Source of the DNA: Oryzias latipes
Lineage: Eukaryota; Chordata; Actinopteri; Beloniformes; Adrianichthyidae
DNA length: 64,000 nucleotides
Assembly (NCBI RefSeq): GCF_002234675.1
Contig: NC_019859.2
Coordinates: 8,893,983-8,957,982, forward strand
Reading direction: 5' to 3'
Part shown: in pieces, positions 1 through 13,289 of the stretch
Layout: every line of letters starts with the position of its first letter
How positions within the stretch are numbered: position 1 is the first letter of the stretch
Position numbers and translations under genes: made by a program
Notes under the pieces: model-generated
What the model was told of the DNA's origin: nothing
What the model saw: the letters and a program-made list of their open reading frames with translations, nothing else
Databases searched by the model: none

Positions 1-122
1 TATGGTTGGTTCCATTTTTACCAAATCATGAATTATTTTTTAAATGATTTGTTATTTTTTGGCTGCTGGTTTTTCTCATCTGGCTCAGAACTTGTGTTCA
101 TGATGTGAGCTGCTCTCCACAG

Positions 123-932
123 AGTGGTGTCTCAGCTGCTGGCTGAGCTCGACGCCCTGAACTCGTCTGTTGGAGTTTTTGTGATCGGGGCCACAAACCG
201 ACCGGACCTGCTGGACCAGTCTCTGCTCAGGCCTGGCAGGTTGGAGTCACCAAACTGCTCCTCTTATGGTTCCTATACATTAAAAAAGTGACTCCACTTT
301 AATGTGAGTCTGCTGATCAACTGATGCATCTGTGCAGGTTTGATAAGCTGATCTATGTTGGAATCAATGAGGATCGGGCATCGCAGCTGCAGGTTCTTCA
401 GGCCATCCTCAGAAAGTAAGAGCACCCAAATTAGATTTATTAAGCAATATATGTCCTTCTACCTCTGTGTTTGTTTTTAGTTTGGATTGAAAAACAAATT
501 CCATGTATAGCAAAAATGTTTGGGAGAGTGGGATCTTCAGTAGAATAAAGAACCTAAACCAGTTTTTTGTTCTTCAGGTTCCGGTTGGATCCGGCTGTGA
601 ACCTGCAGGAAGTGGTGGATCGATGCCCGGCTCAAATGACCGGTGCCGATCTTTACGCTCTCTGTTCAGACGCCATGACTGCCGCCATCAAAAGGAAAAT
701 TTCTCTCATCGAGGCCGGTGAGAAGAGATCTGTTTTAAAGAGTTCTCAGCCTCGGCATCAGCGATCGATTCTGATCTCCGTCACTCCTGTCTCAGGTCTG
801 GACTCCGAGGAGTCACCTGTGCTCCTCTCCCCTGACGATTTCTCCTCGGCGCTGGAAAACTTCAAGCCGTCGGTTTCTGAGCAGGAGCTGACCCGATACC
901 AGAACATCCAGAAGAAACTGACTGCAAAGTAG
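123..932 (+). CDS. pex6: Peroxin-6 AAA-ATPase, C-terminal exons (partial)
   Basis: Four exons with consensus splice sites can be read: 123-239, 338-415, 578-717 and 796-932 (stop TAG). The gene starts outside the window. PEX6 is a peroxisomal AAA+ ATPase that, with PEX1, pulls the PEX5 import receptor out of the peroxisome membrane. The visible part is the end of the second ATPase domain: a [12 protein letters not shown] helix, [20 protein letters not shown] (second region of homology with its arginines), then [11 protein letters not shown] and [16 protein letters not shown] of the helical lid, and a C-terminal [16 protein letters not shown]. All match vertebrate PEX6 closely as I recall it. 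Junction phases agree (AG|G at RPGR, AA|G, G|GT). Fragments of these exons and of the upstream intron recur inverted further along, so this gene end was part of a duplication that included the histone genes. Confidence 0.95.
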
Positions 933-1081
933 AGACAAACTGAAGATCCAGAACTAGAAAGTCTCTGAGTGAAACAATTAGTTAATAGTAAAAAATCAGA
1001 AGAGAAACCACTGCCGTGAAACAGATCAATGTAAATGATGTAAAAAGGTTAATTTATGAATGCAATTGTTTTTAATTAATA

Positions 1082-1087
1082 AATAAA
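1082..1087 (+). terminator. pex6 poly(A) signal AATAAA
   Basis: AATAAA lies about 150 bp after the pex6 stop codon, in AT-rich sequence. It is the likeliest polyadenylation signal; a further AATAAA-like site near 1149 is possible. Confidence 0.6.
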
Positions 1088-1847
1088 GCAGTTTAGGATT
1101 TATTCTGTTTTATGTTTATTTTTAAAGAAAAGTGTGACTAACACTAAAATAAAGACTACGTTTTGCTTAGGTTTCTTAAGAACAAATGACTTATTTTCAA
1201 ATACAGATGCTAAAAACTTCAGATTTGCCTCCTTTATTTTCTTATTTTTCTAACTTGTCCTGTGGTAGATCTTGTGATTTTGCTGTTACAATAGGGGTTT
1301 GCATTTTCAGACAGTGTATATTTGTATAAACCCCTTTTGTATTTGAGGCTAAGCTTTAATTTATATCCATTCCTTGGACTGGACGGAAAGGAGAGAGTTG
1401 GGATGTTGAGATGGGGGATGGGGGTGATAATAGTCATAACGAGTAAAATGTCTGGCCATATTTGTGCAAAGTGAATAAGCAGGTAGGTTGAACGAATGTG
1501 TGCTTCGTAGAGTGAACATTGATCACATTGGATGCTCCAACAAAAGCATGAAGGCCCAGAGCGAGACAGCGTAGCAACCCGACAGATCCAGGCATCCAAG
1601 AGTCCTGTCAGACAAAGACCCGGGACAAACAAAACTTAATCGCACTGGACCCCACCAGGGACACAGAGGCAAAGACCCGGCAAACAAAATAAAAATGGTT
1701 AGTGATATGTATAATTAAAGGCTAGATTGTATTCTCATTAATACAAAGTATCAGATATTGGCAGTTTATGCTGTTCTATTTGTCCTATCATTTTTGGGAT
1801 AAATCATGATCAACCAAAGGGAGGATGTGTTCTGTAGACGGGTTGGT
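1088..1847. other. pex6-H3 convergent intergenic region
   Basis: No gene is seen. The last 150 bp or so (about 1700-1847) match, inverted, the sequence just after the second H3 gene (33347-33440), so the duplication reaches about this point. An open frame on the minus strand (1234-1632) resembles nothing I recognise. Confidence 0.5.
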
Positions 1848-1863
1848 GGCTCTTAAAAGAGCC
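1848..1863 (-). terminator. Histone 3' stem-loop (H3, unit A)
   Basis: GGCTCTTTTAAGAGCC on the minus strand, about 30 bp after the H3 stop: a 6-bp stem and TTTA loop. This is the SLBP-binding signal that directs U7-dependent 3' cleavage of replication-dependent histone mRNA without a poly(A) tail. Confidence 0.95.
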
Positions 1864-1892
1864 GTTGTGGTAGTTTCTGCAGCGGTCGGTGT

Positions 1893-3061
<1,169 letters not shown>

Positions 3062-3087
3062 ATCCTACCATCCACCAGCAACACAAC

Positions 3088-3103
3088 GGCTCTTTTAAGA
3101 GCC
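3088..3103 (+). terminator. Histone 3' stem-loop (H2A, unit A)
   Basis: GGCTCTTTTAAGAGCC starts 27 bp after the H2A stop; same stem and TTTA loop as the other non-H4 genes. Confidence 0.95.
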
Positions 3104-4729
3104 ACACACTTCTCTCATTCAGACCACAATCCTCTCAGAAACTTATTGTCTACTGGCTGAATCGTCAATAGATCAAGATGCCAATCATAATGTGTCCTAA
3201 CTAAAGTTACAAGCCACAAATATTAGCACAGAATCTTATAGTTCCTCGGTGTAGTTTCTAACAGACTTGAATTTAACCAGATTTTCAGTTTTCATTAGAG
3301 CCACATCCATTATTAAAACATCCAACAAATATTTACAATGACAATGACTGCAAGGATGAACTGCAATTAAAAATTAAAAGATGCAATATATGGAATTACA
3401 AATCTGTCTGTTTTCAACTTGATGTTGCCAGTATTTATTCATAAACATTACAGAGCAAAAGGTTGGGGACAAATTAGCTATATTGTCCAGTATGAACTGT
3501 TAAATTTTGCCTTGTGGTGATGCAAACATTACAGACCACACCTACCAATTGATGATTTTCAAAACGTGAAATATTTTATTCAAATTCCTTTTTAATACAT
3601 GAAAAAATTAGAATGACTTATTGAATGCCATATGCTTCCATACATCTGATGGTGAACATGAAACTGAATGTTGCAAAGAAAAAGATTATAAAATTAAAAC
3701 CAACTCTTATCCTCCTTGCAGACTGCTGTTCTAAATCTTCATGCAGCTTTGATAAATGGACCATCTCTCAAAATGTTTCCATCTGAATCGGTGCACTAAC
3801 AAGTAAAATCACTTAGAGCCTCAATCACCCCAACACAAAAAAATGTAGATTTCACATTAAAGCAAACTTGTGAATTATTTATTGAAGTAAATTAGAGAAA
3901 TGTAATCATTTATCACATAAACCTCCCTTGATCAAGCTATTTTCAGCAGTCTATCACTGTTTTTTTTTTCTTGTTTGTCCTGTCATCAAACTCAATTTAT
4001 TGAAACCTGTGGAAGCAAAACAAATTGATGGTAAATGTCATGTTAAATTGTAAAACGTTTTAACAGCATTAAAGCATGAAGATGTGTTGTATGTCTATCT
4101 ATCTATCTATCTATCTATCTTGAACGAAGATCATATTATTTAAATTAAGATTCTGCTGACTGCATGAATGTGTGAGTGGTGCTGTCAGCAGCAGGAAGCC
4201 TTTCATTATATTTATGTTGCCATCATTTCTTTTCATCCGACAGAAGCTCTGTGGAAACATGGAGGTACTTAATAAATGAAAAATGTTCACAATTTTACTT
4301 TTTTGTATTGATAGAAACACAGATTATGTTTTAATTGTTCTTCCTAAAGAGCCTCCTCTTCCAGCTGCCATCTTTGTGTTTGTTGCCTTCACTTTAACTT
4401 CATTTTATATCAAAATCACAAAAGACACCCACTTGTTTTTACTTCCAATCTTTAAAGAAACATGTAATTTAAATAATGAAATCCTTTTTACAAAGTTGGA
4501 ACCGATTTTAAACCATTTTAGGAGGGAAAATAGTAGAAAAAGCCGCTCAGCAGGACCCGACTCCAAGAGGTTTCGATGACTCTCAGAGGCTCCGTAAGGA
4601 ATCTGCAGGCAGTGACAGAGCTGGACATGAGTTGAAGATGGAGAAACATTTGTCTGCTGTCGGCTGCTTCTTCGTGAGCCAGTAACGCTGCTCCTAAACG
4701 GACTTTTTGCTGTTTTGTGGACCAGAAGA
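3104..4729. other. H2A-H1 intergenic region
   Basis: AT-rich sequence with no convincing gene. Only the first 60 bp or so match the equivalent flank in unit C. A short tetranucleotide microsatellite (CTAT)n sits at 4095-4120. Confidence 0.5.
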
Positions 4730-4812
4730 AAACACACAAGTGTCGCCGTTTCAGCCAAACGCGGCAGCACTCGCTCCGTTGAGTCTCCACGGTTCTCATG
4801 ATGTGTTTAAAT
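4730..4812 (+). promoter_or_regulatory. Histone H1 promoter: H1 box and TATA-like box
   Basis: AAACACA at 4730-4736 is the H1 box typical of vertebrate H1 genes. TTTAAAT at 4806-4812 stands where a TATA box is expected, about 75 bp before the ATG at 4887. Confidence 0.75.
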
Positions 4813-4886
4813 CCAGTGCGGCGCTCAGTCGTCTTCAAACTGAGTCAGGAACGTTGGTCTGTGACAAGCGAGACAGAAAAGCAAAC

Positions 4887-5495
4887 ATGGCAGAAGTAGC
4901 TCCAGCTCCCGCCGCCGCTCCGGCGAAAGCCGCTAAGAAGAAGACCTCCAAACCGAAGAAGGCCGGTCCCAGCGTCAGCGAGCTTATCGTCAAAACGGTG
5001 GCTGCTTCAAAGGAGCGCAGCGGCGTGTCTACCGCAGCCCTCAAGAAGGCTCTGGCTGCCGGAGGCTACGATGTGGAGAAGAATAAAGTGCGCGTCAGGA
5101 CCGCCATCAAGAGCCTGCTGACCAAGGGCACCCTGGTCCACACCAAGGGCACTGGCGCTGCCGGCTCCTTTAAGATGAGCAAGAGTACCGAAACCAAGAC
5201 TCCCAAGAAGGCTGCAGCTAAGAAAGTCGCTCCGAAAGCCAAGAAGCCCGCCGCGACTAAGAAACCCGCAGCTGCTAAAAAGCCCAAGGCAGCAGCCAAG
5301 AAACCCGCCGCGGCTAAGAAGTCTCCCAAGAAGGTCAAGAAGCCCGCAGCAGCAGCCAAGAAGACGGCCAAGAGCCCCAAGAAAGTCACCAAGAGCCCCA
5401 AGAAGGCAGTGAAGAAGGCGCCCGCAGCCAAGAAAGCTCCTGCTAAGAAGGTAGCCAAGCCTAAAGCCAAAAAGACCGCGGCCAAGAAGAAGTAA
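4887..5495 (+). CDS. Linker histone H1
   Basis: Intronless, 202 residues. A short Ala/Pro/Lys N-terminal tail is followed by the winged-helix globular domain (about residues 27-100: [20 protein letters not shown] ... [20 protein letters not shown] ... [10 protein letters not shown]). The C-terminal tail of about 100 residues is almost wholly Lys, Ala and Pro, with one TPKK and three SPKK motifs, known CDK-phosphorylated DNA-contact motifs of H1. H1 binds linker DNA and compacts chromatin. I chose the ATG at 4887: an in-frame ATG at 4707 lies upstream of the H1 box and TATA-like site, and [10 protein letters not shown] is a typical fish H1 start. It is the only H1 in the window. Confidence 0.96.
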   Translation: MAEVAPAPAAAPAKAAKKKTSKPKKAGPSVSELIVKTVAASKERSGVSTAALKKALAAGGYDVEKNKVRVRTAIKSLLTKGTLVHTKGTGAAGSFKMSKSTETKTPKKAAAKKVAPKAKKPAATKKPAAAKKPKAAAKKPAAAKKSPKKVKKPAAAAKKTAKSPKKVTKSPKKAVKKAPAAKKAPAKKVAKPKAKKTAAKKK

Positions 5496-5524
5496 AACAT
5501 CAGCAACAACTTTTGCTACACAAA

Positions 5525-5540
5525 GGCTCTTTTAAGAGCC
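5525..5540 (+). terminator. Histone 3' stem-loop (H1)
   Basis: GGCTCTTTTAAGAGCC, 29 bp after the H1 stop. Confidence 0.95.
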
Positions 5541-6241
5541 ACCACCTCTGACTTAAGAGCTTTTTCCTATTTTTTATTATCAAACGGCTCAGTGGTTGCT
5601 CATATAATTTCTAACATCACATCTTGTTACTCTTAAAATTAGTGTTAACAAAAATGTTTACATCTGTTTGTAAAACAAACGTAAAGGTTATGATGTTTTA
5701 CTTGGATCACACTGATCTGACTTCTTTTAAAATCTTTTAATTTTTATGTAAAATCAGACAACTGTTAACAAATTTAACAAACTTTGTGCTGCAAAGGAAT
5801 TATTTTAATAAACGGTATACATGTTTTGATAATCATTCAGAGCCGCTGTAATGGCTGCTTTCAGAATGTTGAACTGAAATTACATGTGTCTGTTCCTATA
5901 TATTATCACTGTATGTTCATGATTGAAACAGTCATTTTAAATTTGAAATATTGTCAAGTGATCTGAGTGAACATGTTTTAAAACCATTGAAAATAATTAG
6001 TATATATCCCACTCTATGCCTTAAACACCATAATAGCATCTTTAGAAAATATTGTCCTCTTGCTTAATTTAGATTCTCCATTATAACGCTCGTTTTACCC
6101 AATTGGGCCCTTCAAGATGTTTTCACCTTCGCCACAATTCTTCCGGCATATATACAGTGGAACACTAGGGGGCGCAAAAGGGCGACTAATGAAAAACTAT
6201 TATAAGACAAAGAAAAAGGCTGTGTCACACCTCTGACTTCG
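5541..6241. other. H1-H4 intergenic region
   Basis: No gene seen. From about 5780 onwards the sequence matches, inverted, the upstream flanks of the H4 genes in units C (to about 28170) and D (to about 36150). The homology stops short of H1, which marks where the copies lost H1. Confidence 0.6.
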
Positions 6242-6633
<392 letters not shown>

Positions 6634-6661
6634 ATTTTCGGCTTGATCAGAAAACTACAAC

Positions 6662-6677
6662 GGCCCTTTTAAGGGCC
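6662..6677 (+). terminator. Histone 3' stem-loop (H4, unit A)
   Basis: GGCCCTTTTAAGGGCC, 28 bp after the stop. All three H4 genes here use this GGCCC version while H3, H2A, H1 and H2B use GGCTC: two compensating stem changes that keep pairing. Confidence 0.95.
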
Positions 6678-6789
6678 ACCCAAATTTCCCTTCAAGGAGC
6701 ACAGAACCTTAACACAATGAGCTGTCATTTGGGTTACAGATTGCGTTGAGAAACGATGAATAATGTTCAAGACAACACACTTCTAAATA

Positions 6790-6960
6790 GCGGTCTAAAC
6801 AGTCCAGATAGCTTGCCCATGTACTCACGCCCATCAAATTTTATATTCTCTCGTGTTTACCGACAGCTTGACCTGTCCTATGATCTTGTCAATTAGACCA
6901 ATGTTCACTTTTCCCCTCATGTTTTAAACTCATTTGGTTTAAACACTTGGCTGAAAAAAA
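6790..6960. other. Conserved block downstream of H4 (unit A)
   Basis: About 160 bp here match, inverted, 26940-27130 in unit C; traces remain beside the third H4 near 34990-35035. In unit C the block lies in an open frame of 72 codons, but in unit A the match contains length changes, so I do not call a gene. Confidence 0.5.
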
Positions 6961-7294
6961 TTTGTGGGGAAAAAAACAATGTACAAAATCATGTAAAAAC
7001 TAATATCACATCAAAGACATTAGCACGACCGTGAATGTCATAAGACCCTCTTAATCGTGAAATAATTTTAACTTTTTAGGTTACCCATTGTATTTAAGGG
7101 GTATTTGATCATTTATGTATTTGGATGTCTTTGGGACTGTGGTTGAAAATAATCTATAGTCAAAGCACTACAAAGCATTTATTTTATTTTGATATATGCT
7201 CCTTCACAATTAAACAAAGAATAAACTGCTTTCTTTTTCTTTCTTTTCCATAAACGATGCGCCAAATCGAGCAACAGTGGTGTCGCCGTGGCAT

Positions 7295-7380
7295 CCAATA
7301 ATAGCTGAGCGATGGAACAGCTCAGCCAATCATACACGGGTAACAACACAGTGTCATTTACACACCATGTGCATAAAAAT
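7295..7380 (+). promoter_or_regulatory. H2B promoter (unit A)
   Basis: CCAAT at 7295-7299 and 7326-7330, then a TATA-like GCATAAAAAT at 7371-7380, about 55 bp before the ATG. The same layout precedes H2B in unit C. Confidence 0.75.
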
Positions 7381-7424
7381 CAGCCCCAAGTCTCTCCTCC
7401 CATCGTTCTCTGTTGTGGAACTAG

Positions 7425-7808
<384 letters not shown>

Positions 7809-7837
7809 TTGGACGGATCTGATCCAAACAACCCAAC

Positions 7838-7853
7838 GGCTCTTTTAAGAGCC
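7838..7853 (+). terminator. Histone 3' stem-loop (H2B, unit A)
   Basis: GGCTCTTTTAAGAGCC, 29 bp after the stop. Confidence 0.95.
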
Positions 7854-8524
7854 ACACACATGATCTCAAGAGTTCACGTTTCCTTGTTTTGCTGCAAAAT
7901 CTTTCCCCATGTAGCCAAATTACTGAATAGTAAAGCTGAACATAAATTGTTTGTGCTGTGATGAAAACCTGGAAGAGTGCATTAATTTTTTTATTTTTAT
8001 ATAAACCTTCAATTTGCTGATCGCGTTCAACAGATGAGATTAATATAGCCACCATCCAACCAGGAAACAACACTGTCAAGTGACTAAAGCATGCCAAATT
8101 CTGGAAATAGTTTCAGTAGCTGCAAAAACAGACGTATATTAAAAAATGAACTGTGCTATAGTTGGAACAATGTAAACACCATTTTTAATAAATTTCTTAA
8201 TATAATTGTATTTTCTATTCAGCTAAAATTGAATGTTTGTTTTGGAAACTCAAGTTAATGTCAAGTTCTTTGACTTAAGCATCATGTCATATGAAAATGA
8301 AAACAATCATAAGTCGCCAGGAAAAAGGTGAAGAATTGCATTTTAGCCATCAAAAACTTTGCTTTTTACACATTTATAAAGTGGCTGATAATAAAAATCT
8401 TGAGAGTACAACACGCTGTTCTAGTGCGTTCAAAATATCCAATAACTTGATAATCTTTGGATGTCCAAAGTGCCGTTTTTTTGCATATGGGTATTGAACA
8501 CGCAAAAATGTTTGAATGTAAGCC
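7854..8524. other. End of unit A duplication, then unassigned sequence
   Basis: From 7854 to about 8010 the sequence matches, inverted, about 25915-26048 beyond the unit C H2B. After about 8010 the two flanks diverge, so this is the right edge of the inverted duplication. 8010-8524 holds no gene I can see. Confidence 0.6.
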
Positions 8525-8701
8525 TGGGGTGTCTAAATTCAGGCTTCAAGGGCCGGCAACCTGCTGGTTTTCCAGAAACCCTGCCTCCTCTGCTGTTGAT
8601 TACCTGGATCAGGTGTCTTTAGCCAATGAGGAGCTTCAACAGCAGGTTAATTGGAAAACATATAGGACACCGGCCCTTGAGGCCTGGAAATGGACACTCC
8701 A
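8525..8701. mobile_element. Short palindromic MITE
   Basis: The ends are inverted copies (GGGGTGTCTAAATTCAGG... and the complement of ...GGACACTCC), each with a CAAGGGCCGG core. This is a non-autonomous DNA transposon family common in teleosts, perhaps hAT-type. Confidence 0.65.
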
Positions 8702-8904
8702 GGGGGGTATTCCAGAAAGCAGGTTATGCTAGCTCCCACGATAAGTTTGAGGCTGAGGAAGTTGATAACCTCAGCTTTCGGTTCCAGAAATGGATGTATG
8801 TTTCAGGGTAGGTCAAGTTACCATGGCAACTCATGCTCTGAACATAACCTGGTCGGGAACAGGTTTACTTGAAGATTAGTTCGTTTACAGAGAGGTGAAG
8901 CAGC

Positions 8905-8970
8905 ATGGCGTGTCCATTTGAAGATGATTTAGTGGATGAAAAAGCTCAGATAATACTTTTTCCACCATGA
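8905..8970 (+). pseudogene. Harbinger transposase N-terminus remnant
   Basis: ATG opens MACPFEDDLVDEKAQII and stops after 21 residues. This matches the start of teleost HARBI1-like Harbinger transposases as I recall it. The DDE domain is absent, so the element is non-autonomous. Confidence 0.6.
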
Positions 8971-9483
8971 GAGGGTGATAAGACCACATATGGATGTTGG
9001 AAAGATAAACTTTTTTACTTTGATCTAACTTAATTATTTGCTTCAGTTAAGATAAATCATTTTTTTGTTAGGTCACCTTAAAAATAACATGTAGTTTTCA
9101 GACAATTATTTTCCTTTCGTTCAAATTAATTCAATTAAGTAGGTGTAACTTTGATGCTGCTGTTAGATCGGCAACGCAAGGGATTCTGGGATATCATTCC
9201 CTTTTCCTGTCTGGATGGATTTGGGTTTAAGTGTGGATTATTTTTAAAAATATGTTTAGTTGTATAGCTATTTTACTGTGTTTCACCGTGTTTTGCCGAG
9301 CTATATTGTCCTACTATGCTTACGTCTCTATACCATGAGTTAGAGTAAAGTAGAAAATGATGAGTTTATATAGCACCCCTACCACCTATAGATGTTATGA
9401 CAGTGATGGAAAGTTCTTTAATGAATTTTTGCACTCCGTGCATTTCTTTCCGTTCTTTTTATTGTTATAAAAATGAGCATATC

Positions 9484-9813
9484 TGTTAGAGTTAAATAAT
9501 TATCATTTGCTTGCACACTATATCTCTATAATATGATTGTCTCATTTCTATCTTTCAGTAAGAAAACAATGACCTGAAAAGTTGTGATTATACGAGAATA
9601 TGATGTTCTTGTTGTTTCTGATTAAATGACCCACATTCATGTCTGCAACCATCAGTTTTCAATAAAAGAAGGCTCCATGCACTAGGATGGGAGAACTCCT
9701 CTGTGACAGTTCGTGCTGTCACAGACCGATTCTCCTTCTGCAGAAGTCTAGCAAAAATTCTCATCTCCTGTGTGGTTCTTCTCTTTATTAAGGAAAAAGT
9801 CAGAACCCTGACA
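9484..9813 (+). repeat. 5' LTR
   Basis: 330 bp, TGTTAGAG...CCCTGACA. It contains AATAAA near 9661 and a small hairpin (CTGTGACA...TGTCACAG) in the likely R/U5 region. Nearly identical to the 3' LTR. Confidence 0.92.
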
Positions 9814-9816
9814 ACT

Positions 9817-9834
9817 TGGTGCCGTGACCCGGAT
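9817..9834 (+). other. Primer binding site for tRNA-His
   Basis: TGGTGCCGTGACCCGGAT, 3 bp after the LTR, is complementary to the 3' end of vertebrate tRNA-His with one mismatch, by memory of that tRNA. This sets the priming tRNA type (as in ERV-H). Confidence 0.8.
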
Positions 9835-10061
9835 CTCAACATACCCACCGGTGGTGGACTGAGGATGACGCGCTGAAGCCGTGCGCACGCCCGGACAATA
9901 TAGGCTGTCCGGAAGAAAGTCCCGGGAGGTGAATTCTTCGCCGGGCCAGCGTCATAGGTCTAACCCTCATCTGCCAGCGGTGGCTTGACGAGATCCGACC
10001 GGAAATGATGAACCACAGGACTGAGTGAGTTTTGCATACGATCACAGTGTTGAGAATAAAA

Positions 10062-10225
10062 TAGCAGAAAAGGTTTCTGGCTAAAACGGGTAACCAGTCC
10101 CAGCATGCAAAAGAAAAGTAGCAGAAAAGTTTCTTCTGGCTACGGGTAACCAGTCCCAAGCGCAAAGAAAAAATAGCAGAAAAGTTTTCTGGCTAAAACG
10201 GGTAACCAGTCCCAGAATGCAAAAG
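10062..10225 (+). repeat. Three tandem repeats in the retroviral leader
   Basis: Three units of about 50-58 bp (10062-10119, 10120-10174, 10175-10225), each with AGCAGAAAAG, TTCTGGCTA and GGGTAACCAGTCCCA. They lie between the primer site and the gag-like start, where packaging and translation signals are usually found. Confidence 0.8.
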
Positions 10226-10866
10226 TAAAAAAGAAGGAGAGGTATTTTAGAGACCCTCTCTGGAGTACTCCTGTAAAAAGGCAGTACAGGTGGCAGGGAA
10301 CATTAAAAAAAAAAAAAAATTTTTAAAGTGAAAAATATATAAAATTGTATTACTATATATACACTCATATTTATAGATGCATTTTATTTCCATTTTTTTT
10401 CTTCCTTACCGCATAAATATCAAAGTGACCTTGGTGTCGGAGTTTCGTGCTAGTTCGATCTCCCTGGACCAGGAACTCGGGACATAGAGTGCCATACCTC
10501 CTGGTTGGCCAAGGTCACCAAAGTAATCTCAGAGTTTTTGCATCTTTTCGACAACCTCAAAAGTGTGGACTGCAGACGGTTAAAATTGATTTGTGTTTAA
10601 ATTCAACGGCCTACAGTTGTGACTATGGGTATTAACTTGAGTAAATCCCCTGACGGGGCTCCTTTACAGGGGGACGAAAAATATATATGGTGCAAAAAGA
10701 CCCAAAACAGCCTACACTATATGTTGAAATAAAAGATAAAGTATGGTGTGAAAGGACAAATAAAAATCGAAGAATAGAAAAAAGTAGTTGTTAAACTAGA
10801 GACAGTATGAGTGAGATAATGCAGCTGCGTGTGCCTGAGTGAAATTCTGTTGTCACAGTAGGTGTG

Positions 10867-10868
<2 letters not shown>

Positions 10869-10898
<30 letters not shown>
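10869..10898. repeat. (TG)n microsatellite
   Basis: Fifteen TG units inside the retrovirus. Confidence 0.95.
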
Positions 10899-10899
<1 letters not shown>

Positions 10900-11139
10900 C
10901 CATGAGAGAGAGAGAAAAGAGGAATACAAATAAAATAAGGAAAACATGACTAGTCTTACATTAAAGGATTCATTTCAGTGAAATGGTTTATTTTGCTAAG
11001 TGTTAATATACCATTAGTTTTGTGTTGTGTATTTTTTGCTTTTCTTTTAGTTTGGAGAGAACTGTTAAAAGTAATTGTTTGTGTCAGCCTGTGCTTTTAA
11101 ACTGTGATTCAGACATTAAAATATTAATTGGAGATAACG

Positions 11140-12010
11140 TTTTGTAGCTCAGAAACAAAACAGAAGTCTTGGTTATCGGTTCTGAAGCAGAGAGAGAGAT
11201 AAGGTTTTTTCCATCAACCAACTGTATGTGATCGTAAGGAACCTTGGTTTGATGCTGACCTTAGCTTTGACCGGTGCTGAAATCTTAATTCATGCTTTTA
11301 TCACATCAAGAATAGATTACTGTAATGACCTCATGTCTAGCGTAAAGAAAACCACACTTATCACATACAGCTAGTCCAGAACACTGCACGCCTTTTTAAC
11401 AAGAACCAGGAAGAGGGAGCACATTACACAAGCTTAGAATATCTGCACTGGCTCCCTGTCAGCTTTAAGATCAATTTTAAGATTTTTTAGATAGTTTATA
11501 AGAGTGTTCATGTTCTTGGTCCTTTTATTTCAGACATGCTTTTAGCTTTTGAACCCCCCACAGCCCTCAGGTCCTCAGGCGCGGGCCTGCTGAAGGTCAG
11601 AACTAAAATCCATGAATAGGCCTTGTTTAGATACTACAGGCCTCGTCTGTGGACCAGCCTGCCTGAAGATGTAAGGGCCTCTCCCACTGTTGAGGTTTTA
11701 AACAAAAAAATAAACAAATAAATGAAATGTTATATTATAATTTATCACATATTTACAGTATTTGTTTAATGCTAATGTTGTACTTTTTATGTCTTACCTT
11801 GTTCCAATTTATACTTTAGGTGTTTTAGACATTTTAATGCACTTTTTAGCATTAATTTATTTTAATTTATATTTTCATATATTAGCTGTTTTTTATATTT
11901 TAGCTCTTTTACTTATTGCTTCTCTTCTTTAAGCTTTTTATCTTAATTTCTCTTTTATTTTTGTTTGTTCTTGTGTATGTAATTAGGTTCTATAGAAATA
12001 AAATTAATTT
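11140..12010 (+). mobile_element. L2-type LINE, 3' fragment
   Basis: Broken frames resemble the end of an L2/CR1-group reverse transcriptase: residues like FITSRIDYCNDL, TRTRKREHIT, then a LHWLPV-like stretch and the GPACLKM region typical of L2 elements in fish. An AT-rich tail follows. The 5' end is missing, as usual for LINE copies. It lies in the same orientation as the surrounding retrovirus. Confidence 0.7.
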
Positions 12011-12129
12011 TAATTTAAGATTAAATTAATGCAAAAACACAAAGCCATATGACAGCCCCTTACATTTTACTCCAAAAAGCTTGATCCTGTCTACCACCAT
12101 GTGTGTGTTTTTTTTTGCCAAACAATGGT

Positions 12130-13280
12130 AACGCAGAGGAATGAAAACTTCCACAGGCAAACCCATCACCCACGCACAACTTTTACTTAACCTCTTACAA
12201 GCCATAAAGGCCCCATCAAGGTTAGCAGTTTGTAAATGTGCTGCACACACTGCAAACACAGACACAATCTCAATAGGGAACAGGTTTGCTGATAAAATTG
12301 CAAAACAAGCGGCGGGAGGACACCACAACAAAGGAACATACTCTGCAGAAACAGAAAACACACAACTCATAGACACTAGCATCTTGCATGACATGCAAAG
12401 CTCAGCTCCACTGCGGGAAAAGAAATTGTGGTTATCAAAAGGAGCAGAAATAACTCAAAAACAAATTTATGAACTGCATGGTAAACCTATAATCCTGAAA
12501 TCATTGTTCAAAGCAGCAGCAGTTGCGACACATGGGCCATGCCATGTGTCGACAGGAGGAATGACAGTGCTCATACAAAATTATTTTACAGCATTTGGCC
12601 TACAATCGTACTTAAAAAGGTTTTGTACAACATGCCCTACCTGTATACGGAAAACCCACAGGGTAACATGCGACCAAAGCGGGGAGCTTTTCCTAAGCCA
12701 TCCTACCCTTTCCAGATATTACACATGGATTTCATTGAACTTACTGCAAGTGGCCCCTATAAATACTGCCTTGTGCTAATAGACGCATTCTCAAAGTGGG
12801 TAGAAATAATCCCTACCAAAAAAGCTGACGCGATCTCAGTAGCAAAAGGTATCTGTAAAACCATCATTCCCAATTATGGAATACCAGAAATTATATATAG
12901 TGATAATGGAGCCCATTTTGTTAACACCATCATCCAAAACATGGCCGCCAGCCTAAAAATGACGTTTAAAAATCACTGTGCATACCACCCACAAAGTGCA
13001 GGACTTGTGGAACGCACAAATGGAACAGTAAAAAGCAGACTCAAAAAGATGCATGGAAACAACAGGAAGACCATGGCCAGAGTGTTTAGATCTAGTAAAA
13101 CTATACACGAAAATCAGACCTACATCAGATGGCCTGACACCCTTTGAAATAGTCTATGGAAGGCCCTATAGGTTACCTATAGTAGCCACAGACTTACAAA
13201 AAGCTAATGAAGAAAAAACAATAGCAGATTTTATCATAAGAATGATAAACCAGAAGGAGGTGTCCAATGCAAATTTACTG
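12130..13280 (+). pseudogene. Retroviral pol remnant: RNase H end and integrase
   Basis: The reading frames show the end of an RNase H domain, the HHCC zinc-binding region and the DDE core of a retroviral integrase (HMDFIELT, LVLIDAFSKWVEI, YSDNGAHF, YHPQSAGLVERTNG). The reverse transcriptase part is not present. It is a fossil of the surrounding retrovirus, with a few breaks. Confidence 0.85.
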
Positions 13281-13289
13281 CCATCTGAC

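Noticed and set aside
1234-1632. 132-codon open frame after pex6
   Set aside because: No recognisable domain, no start or splice context, and it lies in convergent intergenic DNA.
4707-4886. Longer H1 start, 60 codons upstream in frame
   Set aside because: It would begin before the H1 box and TATA-like site; [10 protein letters not shown] at 4887 is the usual H1 start.
10717-10947. Minus-strand open frame with HTHTHTHT
   Set aside because: It is translated (TG)n repeat.
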